Part shown: positions 57,786-64,000 of the stretch, one piece after another
Layout: the number at the start of each line of letters is the position of its first letter
Numbering within the stretch: position 1 is the first letter of the stretch
Assembly (NCBI GenBank): GCA_040394775.1
Contig: JBEBRN010000006.1
Coordinates: 1 to 64,000, forward strand
Length of the DNA: 64,000 bases
Direction: 5' to 3'
Source of the DNA: 40-80 sp040394775
Lineage (GTDB): Bacteria; Bacteroidota; Bacteroidia; Flavobacteriales_D; Crocinitomicaceae
Made by a program: the position numbers and the translations under genes
The notes under the pieces: generated by a model
Told to the model about the DNA's origin: nothing
Databases searched by the model: none
What the model saw: the letters and a program-made list of their open reading frames with translations, nothing else

Positions 57786-60700
57786 ATGTTTAGTAAATTC
57801 ATTAAACGACCCGTTTTAGCACTATCGCTATCGCTAGCTATTCTCTTTATGGGATTCCTAGCAATTAATACCCGACCAATATCTCAGTTCCCTGAAATTG
57901 CACCACCACAAGTGAATGTATTTATTGCATTTCCTGGTGCAAGTTCGGATGTATTGGTAAAATCCACCCTTATTCCTTTGGAAAGAGCGATTAATGGTGT
58001 GCAAGGAATGCGTTACATAGTCTCCGATGCCACTAGTGCGGGTGAAGCAACCATTCAGATAATTTTTGAACCGGGCACCAATCCAAGTGATGCGGTGGTA
58101 AACATCAAAACGAGGATTGACCAAGTGATGAATAACCTGCCGCCGTTAGTACAACGTGAAGGGGTTATCATTACGCCAATTCAGCCTAGTATGTTGATGT
58201 ATGTCAACTTGTATAGTAAGGATAAAAATGCCGACGAAAAATTTCTATATAACTATGCCAATACCAGTATTATACCTGAATTACAACGTATTAATGGTAT
58301 GGGACGTGCACAGATATTAGGAAGTAGAAAATATGCGATGCGTATTTGGTTGAAACCCGATAGAATGCGTGCGTACAAAGTTTCGACAGATGACGTAATG
58401 GCTGCTATCGATGAGCAAAGTGTCATTGGGCGTCCTGGACGTTTAGGACAAAGTTCTGGTAAAAGTCCGCAATCGTTAGAATATGTACTTTCTTATAAAG
58501 GAAGATATAATAAGCCTGAAGAATATGAAAACATTATTATTCGGGCCAATTCGGATGGTGAAATTTTAAAATTAAAGGATATTGCCACGGTTGAATTAGG
58601 AAGTGAATTCTTTGACATTTATTCCAATAAAGACGGCTATCCATCTGCTTCTATTGTCTTGAAACAAAATATCGGAAGTAATGCGAGTAAAGTAATTGAC
58701 GCTGTAAAAGTGAAATTAGATGAAATGAAAGGAACGTTTCCTGCTGGAATGGATTATGAAATCAATTACGACGTTTCTAAATTCGTGGATGCTTCCATTG
58801 AAAAGGTTATTCATACCTTAATTGAAGCCTTCATCTTGGTTGCATTAGTGGTGTACATCTTCTTAGGAGATATTCGTTCCACCTTAATTCCAACCATCGC
58901 GGTTCCAGTTTCACTCATCGGGGCATTTATATTTATGCAGATGTTTGGTCTTACCATCAACATGATTACATTATTTGCATTGGTATTAGCGATCGGTATT
59001 GTCGTCGATAATGCCATAGTCGTCGTCGAGGCCGTCCACGCCAAGATGGAAGAAAAAGATCTGAGTCCCTACAAAGCCGTGAAAGAAGTATTGGACGAAA
59101 TTAGCGGTGCCATTATCGCTATTACCTTGGTAATGACTTCTGTATTTATCCCTATTTCATTTATGTCTGGCCCCGTCGGTGTATTCTATCGACAGTTCTC
59201 TATAACCATGGCGAGTTCTATCGTATTATCAGGTCTGGTAGCTTTAACATTAACACCTGTTTTATGTGCGATGATTTTGAAGAATAATCATGGGAAGAAG
59301 AAGAAAAAAACGCCTATTAACATGTTTCTCGATTGGTTCAACAGAATATTCGAAAAACTGACGGGTAAATATACGTCACTTTTGAATGTTATTGTAAGTC
59401 GAAGAGTGGTTACCTACGGCGTTTTACTTGCATTTTGTGTGGGTATATTCTTTGTGAATCAAACGCTTCCCGCAGGATTTGTACCCAACGAAGACCAAGG
59501 AATGATATACGCTATTATTCAAGCGCCTCCCGGAACAACATTGGAACGAACAAATGAAATCTCCAGAAGATTACAGGGTATTGCTGAAAAAGTAGAAGGT
59601 GTTCAGTCCGTTACTTCATTGGCAGGATACGAAGTGTTGACAGAAGGGCGTGGATCGAATGCAGGAACGTGTATTATCAACCTTAAAGATTGGTCGAAAC
59701 GAAAAAACAACGTACATCAAGTAGTAAAAGAACTCGAAGAAAAGACAAAAGATTTAGGTACAGTAGTGGAATTCTTCGAACCACCAGCTGTTCCAGGTTA
59801 TGGATCTTCTGATGGTTTCTCGCTTCGTATGTTAGACAAAGGAGAAGAAACCGATTATCAAGAGTTTAGTAAAGTGAATGATAATTTCATGAAAGCACTC
59901 GGAAAAAGAAAAGAACTTTCTGGATTGTTTACTTTTTACGCGGCGAATTATCCACAATATGAGTTAGTAATTGACAACTTGAAAGCGATGCAAAAAGGCG
60001 TTTCTATCGGTAAAGCAATGGACAACTTAGACATTTTGATTGGTAGTACGTACGAACAAGGTTTTACACGTTTTAACAACTTCTTGAAAGTCTACACACA
60101 ATCGGCTCCAGAATACCGTAAGTTACCGTCGGACATTATGAAGTTGTATATCAAAAATGATCAAGGTGAGATGGTGCCCTATTCATCGTTTATGACCATG
60201 AAGAAATCGCAAGGCCCGAATGAGATTACACGATTTAACCTTTACACCTCTTCCGCTATTCGTGGTGTTCCAGCTAAAGGTTATACGACAGGTGACGCTA
60301 TTGATGCGATAAAAGAAGTAGCCGCTAAATCATTGCCTAAAGGATATGATATCGCTTGGGAAGGTTTGTCTTATACAGAAGCATCGAGAGGAAATGAAGC
60401 GATTGTTATTTTTGCGGTCGTTTTATTATTCACCTATTTAGTATTGGCCGCTCAATATGAAAGTTTCTTAATTCCATTAGTCGTTATTTTATCATTGCCA
60501 TTTGGAATATTAGGTTCGTTCTTATTGCTAAAAATGATGGGATTGGCGAATGACGTTTACGCACAAGTCGGGCTTATCATGCTGGTCGGGCTCCTCGGAA
60601 AGAACGCCATTTTGATTGTCGAATTCGCTGTCATAAAACACAAGCAAGGAATGAGTGTGTTAGAAGCAGCCATTGAAGGATCCAAAATACGATTTAGAGC

Positions 60701-61010
60701 TATTTTAATGACCTCTCTTGCATTTATCGCGGGTCTTATTCCATTGGTAACAGCCTTTGGCCCAGGTTCAGTAAGTAATCACACGATTGGTGCGTCAGCA
60801 TTGGGTGGAATGATTACAGGAACCATATTTGGTGTCATCATTGTTCCTGGATTATACTACATTTTTGGAACAATCGCAGAAGGTAAGTATTACATCAGAG
60901 ATCAGGAAAGTTCACCATTAACCGAAGATTTTGCTGAATTTGTAGAGTCAACAGTTCAAAAGCCTAGTTATTTTAAAGTATTAATCAGAAAAATATCCCG
61001 AAAAAAATGA
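57786..61010 (+). CDS. RND multidrug efflux pump (HAE1/AcrB-like)
   Basis: The 1074-aa protein has 12 transmembrane segments in two halves with large periplasmic loops. The N-terminal MFSKFIKRPVLALSLSL is typical of HAE1 pumps. In TM4 the proton-relay pair is Asp408-Asn409 (IVVDNAIVVVEAV), where AcrB has Asp-Asp. The TM10 Lys is present in LLGKNAILIVEFA. It exports hydrophobic compounds using the proton gradient. Start 24 nt after the fusion gene; the 3' end overlaps the outer-membrane gene by 4 nt. Confidence 0.93.
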   Translation: MFSKFIKRPVLALSLSLAILFMGFLAINTRPISQFPEIAPPQVNVFIAFPGASSDVLVKSTLIPLERAINGVQGMRYIVSDATSAGEATIQIIFEPGTNPSDAVVNIKTRIDQVMNNLPPLVQREGVIITPIQPSMLMYVNLYSKDKNADEKFLYNYANTSIIPELQRINGMGRAQILGSRKYAMRIWLKPDRMRAYKVSTDDVMAAIDEQSVIGRPGRLGQSSGKSPQSLEYVLSYKGRYNKPEEYENIIIRANSDGEILKLKDIATVELGSEFFDIYSNKDGYPSASIVLKQNIGSNASKVIDAVKVKLDEMKGTFPAGMDYEINYDVSKFVDASIEKVIHTLIEAFILVALVVYIFLGDIRSTLIPTIAVPVSLIGAFIFMQMFGLTINMITLFALVLAIGIVVDNAIVVVEAVHAKMEEKDLSPYKAVKEVLDEISGAIIAITLVMTSVFIPISFMSGPVGVFYRQFSITMASSIVLSGLVALTLTPVLCAMILKNNHGKKKKKTPINMFLDWFNRIFEKLTGKYTSLLNVIVSRRVVTYGVLLAFCVGIFFVNQTLPAGFVPNEDQGMIYAIIQAPPGTTLERTNEISRRLQGIAEKVEGVQSVTSLAGYEVLTEGRGSNAGTCIINLKDWSKRKNNVHQVVKELEEKTKDLGTVVEFFEPPAVPGYGSSDGFSLRMLDKGEETDYQEFSKVNDNFMKALGKRKELSGLFTFYAANYPQYELVIDNLKAMQKGVSIGKAMDNLDILIGSTYEQGFTRFNNFLKVYTQSAPEYRKLPSDIMKLYIKNDQGEMVPYSSFMTMKKSQGPNEITRFNLYTSSAIRGVPAKGYTTGDAIDAIKEVAAKSLPKGYDIAWEGLSYTEASRGNEAIVIFAVVLLFTYLVLAAQYESFLIPLVVILSLPFGILGSFLLLKMMGLANDVYAQVGLIMLVGLLGKNAILIVEFAVIKHKQGMSVLEAAIEGSKIRFRAILMTSLAFIAGLIPLVTAFGPGSVSNHTIGASALGGMITGTIFGVIIVPGLYYIFGTIAEGKYYIRDQESSPLTEDFAEFVESTVQKPSYFKVLIRKISRKK

Positions 61011-62455
61011 TTTATAAATCACGTTATAAGTTGGTAGCACTGCTACTTTTCGGTATTGTTTTGGGGTGTAATAACCCTAGAACACTACTGCAAGACGAAA
61101 CTCGAAATGAAGGAAAGGAGTATGTGCAAGCTGGTTTAAAAACTCCCGCTTCACAAGATACTGTTTCGATTGCTAACAACAGTTGGAAAACTGTTTTCAC
61201 AGATGATAAGCTAGCCGTTTTAATCGATTCAGCGTTAAGCAAAAATCAAGAGTTGAGCATAACGATGCAAGAGATTGAAATCTCTAAGAATGAAGTGAGA
61301 GCTCGGAAAGGAGAATATTTACCTTCTGGAGGAATTGGCGTTGGCGCAGGATTGGAGAAGTCAGGCGAATACACTCGAAATGGAGCTATTGAGCATCAGT
61401 TGAACATCAAAGATAATCAAGCATTTCCTGAGCCCTTTGGTGATTTTGTTATTGGTGCGCAATTTTCATGGGAAATAGATATCTGGAAAAAACTACGCAA
61501 CAGTAAAAATGCGGCGGCGGCTCGATATCTAGGTTCTGTTGAAGGTCGAAACTTTATGGTGACCAACCTCGTTTCAGAAATTGCCACTTCTTATTATGAA
61601 TTATTAGCGCTCGACAAACAACTGGACATCATCAATGAATTTATCGACATTCAAACTGATGTTTTAGAGGTGGTAAAACAACAAAAAGCGGCGGCAAGAG
61701 TGAGTCAACTTGCAGTCAATCGTTTTGAAGCACAACTTCTGAACACGCAAAACAGACAATATCAAATCAAGCAACAAATTGTCGAGACAGAGAATAAAAT
61801 CAACTTTCTTGTAGGTCGATTCCCGCAACATGTAGACAGAAATTCAGATGGTATGAACACCGTTTTAATCGATTCCATATTGACGGGCAATCCCGATCAG
61901 CTATTACAGAATCGTCCTGATATTCGGAAGGCGGAACAAGAGCTTATCGCAGCAAAATTAGATGTTAAAGCGGCGAAAGCTAACTTTTATCCTACTTTAG
62001 GAATTCATGCCAATGTAGGTTTTCAAGCATTTAATCCAACAGTTTTGTTCAATCCAAGTTCATTGATTTACAGCTTATTGGGAGACTTATTTGCACCGTT
62101 AATCAACCGGAATTCTATAAAAGCAACCTATAATACTAAAAAAGCGAAGAAGATTCAAGCTTTAGTAGACTATCAGAAAACGATTCTGAACGCTTTTATG
62201 GAAGTGAATAATCAATTGGCAAGTGTCAAAAACTATTCGGATAGTTATAAGACGAAATCGAATGAAGTGGACATTCTGAATCAATCGGTTGTTATTTCGA
62301 AATATTTATTCATGTCTGCTCGAGCCGATTATATGGAAGTTCTTTTGACTCAAAGAGAAACGCTAGAAGCAAAAATTGAGTTAGTGGAAACACAATTAAA
62401 AGAAAAAGAATCTAAGATAGGTATCTATAAAGCATTAGGAGGCGGTTGGAAATAA
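61007..62455 (+). CDS. RND outer-membrane factor lipoprotein (NodT/TolC-like)
   Basis: The 482-aa protein has a lipoprotein signal ending GIVLGC. It has two OEP repeats with long coiled-coil helices (ALSKNQELSITMQEIEISKNEVRA in the first, NRPDIRKAEQELIAAKLDVKAA in the second). It forms the outer-membrane exit duct of the pump. It overlaps the pump gene by 4 nt and is followed by a strong terminator. Confidence 0.92.
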   Translation: MIYKSRYKLVALLLFGIVLGCNNPRTLLQDETRNEGKEYVQAGLKTPASQDTVSIANNSWKTVFTDDKLAVLIDSALSKNQELSITMQEIEISKNEVRARKGEYLPSGGIGVGAGLEKSGEYTRNGAIEHQLNIKDNQAFPEPFGDFVIGAQFSWEIDIWKKLRNSKNAAAARYLGSVEGRNFMVTNLVSEIATSYYELLALDKQLDIINEFIDIQTDVLEVVKQQKAAARVSQLAVNRFEAQLLNTQNRQYQIKQQIVETENKINFLVGRFPQHVDRNSDGMNTVLIDSILTGNPDQLLQNRPDIRKAEQELIAAKLDVKAAKANFYPTLGIHANVGFQAFNPTVLFNPSSLIYSLLGDLFAPLINRNSIKATYNTKKAKKIQALVDYQKTILNAFMEVNNQLASVKNYSDSYKTKSNEVDILNQSVVISKYLFMSARADYMEVLLTQRETLEAKIELVETQLKEKESKIGIYKALGGGWK

Positions 62456-62493
62456 TACCCCCTTTTTAAAGTAATTCATATATTTTTTTTTAG

Positions 62494-62550
62494 TAGCGCT
62501 CTTTGAGATGTTTGTTTTAACACAACATTTCGAAGGGCGCTATTTTTATT
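62494..62550 (+). terminator. Rho-independent terminator after the efflux operon
   Basis: A stem of about 19 bp with several G-U pairs is anchored by TAGCGC...GCGCTA (62494-62499 and 62537-62542), with a loop around TGTTTTAACAC. A T-rich tract follows directly. It lies 39 nt after the outer-membrane factor stop. Confidence 0.75.
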
Positions 62551-62643
62551 TAAAAAAAATGATTCTTTATTTCTCACGACACTTATTTGGCATTTTCTTA
62601 ACAAGATTCCAATAACATTCAACTCCTACGACAAACGTTGTTG

Positions 62644-62651
62644 TATATTTG
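62644..62651 (+). promoter_or_regulatory. -7 element TATATTTG for the MscS channel
   Basis: A perfect TAnnTTTG lies about 100 nt before ATG 62753, just downstream of the efflux terminator, implying a long leader. Confidence 0.45.
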
Positions 62652-62752
62652 CAATTAGTCAGTAACAAAAAACATGAATTCTTAAGAATTGTGCTAAAAA
62701 TGACTAATTTTAAACAAAAAACACTAAAAAACAAACAATAATCAACACATTT

Positions 62753-63571
62753 ATGCAAAAATTCCAATCTTTAATTGACAAATATTTCAACCTTTTCGTC
62801 GACTATTCTGTTAAATTAGTAATAGCGATTGTTATTTTTATCATTGGTATCTGGGTTATAAAAAGACTTATTAGTAGCCTAAAAAAACTGTTCATTCGAA
62901 GAGATTATGACGAAGCATTAAGAGGTTTTTTACTCAGTGCTATTGATCTTGGATTAAAGATTATCTTAGTTATTACCGTGATTTCGCAATTAGGTGTCGC
63001 GACTTCTTCTCTTGTAGCATTATTAGGAGCGGCAGGTTTAGCGATTGGTTTAGCACTACAAGGCTCTCTCGCTAATTTCGCTGGAGGTATCATGATTATC
63101 TTAATGAAACCCTTTAAAATTGGAGATTGGATTGAAGCTGATGGTGTTTCTGGAACCGTAAAAGAAATTACGATTTTTTATACTAAGTTAGTGACATTTC
63201 ACAACCTTTTAGCCGTTATTCCGAATGGTAAATTATCCAATGACCAAATCATCAATTATACTCAATTAGGTATCCGAAAAGATAAGATTGTATTTTTTGT
63301 GCACTACGAAAGTGATGTTAAAAAAGCCTTGGAAACGCTGATGAAATTAACACTCGAACAAAAAGGCGTATTAAAAGATCCAGCTCCTCAAGTAGTAGTA
63401 GATGAAATGACGTTAAACGCCATCAAACTTTCTATTCGATTTACTGCAAGTGTAGATGTCTTTTGGGATATTCACTGGGCGATTATGGAACAAGCAAAAT
63501 CACGTTTGGAAGAAGCGGATATAAAAATGCCGAATTCCTCACTTAAGTTATCGGAAGGTGGAAATGCTTAA
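62753..63571 (+). CDS. mscS: Small-conductance mechanosensitive channel (MscS family)
   Basis: The 272-aa protein has three transmembrane segments (about 16-38, 58-80, 84-115). The pore-lining TM3 is rich in Gly/Ala (LLGAAGLAIGLALQGSLANFAGG). It is followed by MKPFKIGDWIEADGVSGTVKEI of the beta domain and a C-terminal alpha/beta domain. The length equals canonical MscS. It opens under membrane tension to release solutes. It converges with the SDR gene, overlapping it by 4 nt at the 3' ends. Confidence 0.93.
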   Translation: MQKFQSLIDKYFNLFVDYSVKLVIAIVIFIIGIWVIKRLISSLKKLFIRRDYDEALRGFLLSAIDLGLKIILVITVISQLGVATSSLVALLGAAGLAIGLALQGSLANFAGGIMIILMKPFKIGDWIEADGVSGTVKEITIFYTKLVTFHNLLAVIPNGKLSNDQIINYTQLGIRKDKIVFFVHYESDVKKALETLMKLTLEQKGVLKDPAPQVVVDEMTLNAIKLSIRFTASVDVFWDIHWAIMEQAKSRLEEADIKMPNSSLKLSEGGNA

Positions 63572-64000
63572 ACCGGAGATTGCTTCTTCATCAATTTCCA
63601 AAAAAGGTTTTGAGGCAAAAAGCGTTTTAATATAACAGCTAGAATTTCTTTTTTTCCAATCAAAACTTCTTTCTTATTTTGTTTTACTGCTTTGATAATC
63701 TTCTGAGCGCAAACATTCGCTGGCATTCCAGTCGCTTGATTGTGATCCATCACACCATGAGCGGAACCGTCTCCTGTTAAGGCAGATTGTGAAATAGGTG
63801 TATTTATTTTTCCAGGGCAAAGAATAGTGACATGAATGTTCTGTTTTTCCACTTCTAATCGCAACGCTTCATAAAATCCATGTAAAGCATGTTTGGAAGC
63901 ACTGTATGCGGAGCGTAAAAAGAAACCAAATTTTCCTGCGATACTCGACGTTACAATGATATGTCCACCTTGATTTTTGACCATCATAGGTAAAACCAAT
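63568..64000 (-). CDS. Short-chain dehydrogenase/reductase, 3' part (cut by window edge)
   Basis: About 143 C-terminal residues are visible. The SDR catalytic Ser and YxxxK are present (HIIVTSSIAGKFG, then SAYSASKHAL), followed by ILCPGKINTP. The N-terminal NAD(P)-binding Rossmann part lies beyond 64000, so the true start is not in the window; the first in-frame TTG at 63999 is internal. It is an oxidoreductase acting on an unknown alcohol or ketone. Confidence 0.85.
   Translation of the reverse strand, partial: LVLPMMVKNQGGHIIVTSSIAGKFGFFLRSAYSASKHALHGFYEALRLEVEKQNIHVTILCPGKINTPISQSALTGDGSAHGVMDHNQATGMPANVCAQKIIKAVKQNKKEVLIGKKEILAVILKRFLPQNLFWKLMKKQSPV

Noticed and set aside
57858..58124. 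88-codon minus-strand frame in the RND pump gene
   Set aside because: Shadow of a strongly conserved gene.
1..64000. CRISPR array, tRNA/rRNA genes, prophage or IS transposase
   Set aside because: Reading through the window, I found no regularly spaced repeats, cloverleaf sequences, integrase or transposase motifs; very divergent cases could be missed by eye.

Overview
The window looks like a chromosomal segment of a Bacteroidota (Flavobacteriales-like) bacterium. It is AT-rich. Two secreted proteins end in type IX secretion C-terminal sorting domains. Many genes follow the Bacteroidota -7 promoter element TAnnTTTG, and Shine-Dalgarno sites are not evident. The DUF3822-rsmD-coaD neighbourhood is, as I recall it, typical of the phylum. 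I see no transposase, integrase, tRNA, rRNA or CRISPR array.

Layout. (1) 1-12 kb, minus strand: a secreted T9SS hydrolase; a run of a DsbA-family oxidoreductase, a small membrane protein, a secreted unknown protein and a SIMPL-domain protein; then topoisomerase IV. The parE and parC genes are split by an inserted T9SS metalloprotease gene. A 106-bp copy of the parE/parC junction flanks it on both sides, so each side carries a relic of the other gene. (2) 12-16.8 kb: a GT2 glycosyltransferase, a REP-like palindromic element, DUF3822-rsmD-coaD, a thioredoxin-fold protein and a CWC zinc-ribbon protein. (3) 16.9-31.8 kb: an AT-rich accessory block. It contains two paralogous Wzt-like ABC ATPases, a sulfotransferase, a putative 2OG-Fe enzyme with an HxG in place of HxD, an aldehyde dehydrogenase, and a compact six-gene minus-strand operon. 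That operon encodes an alpha-toroid cyclase-like protein, a UbiA-family protein, a heme-oxygenase-like diiron protein, an acyl-AMP ligase, an acyl carrier protein and a GNAT acyltransferase. A TauD-like dioxygenase and two paralogous GT2 enzymes follow. This is the best candidate for an undescribed biosynthetic system here. (4) 31.8-55 kb: a surface-glycan locus. It holds two radical SAM enzymes, glycosyltransferases, a sugar amidotransferase coupled to a nitrilase-type amidase, two carbamoyltransferases (one with a DUF5989/SxtJ/SGNH module), a Gfo/Idh oxidoreductase, a transglutaminase-like lipoprotein, AsnB, a UDP-glucuronate-epimerase-like and a GDP-mannose-3,5-epimerase-like enzyme, and a pair of mosaic paralogous glycosyltransferases. 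(5) 55-64 kb: a methyltransferase, a small unknown, an RND tripartite efflux operon, an MscS channel and the 3' part of an SDR gene cut by the window edge.

How they work together. Blocks 3 and 4 would build nucleotide sugars, modify them (amidation, carbamoylation, methylation, sulfation, acetylation), polymerise them, and pass the product to an ABC exporter whose permease is not in the window. The ACP/ligase/oxygenase/UbiA operon sits inside this locus. It could make either a separate small molecule or a lipid-like decoration. All functions are read from motifs and context; no database search was run.
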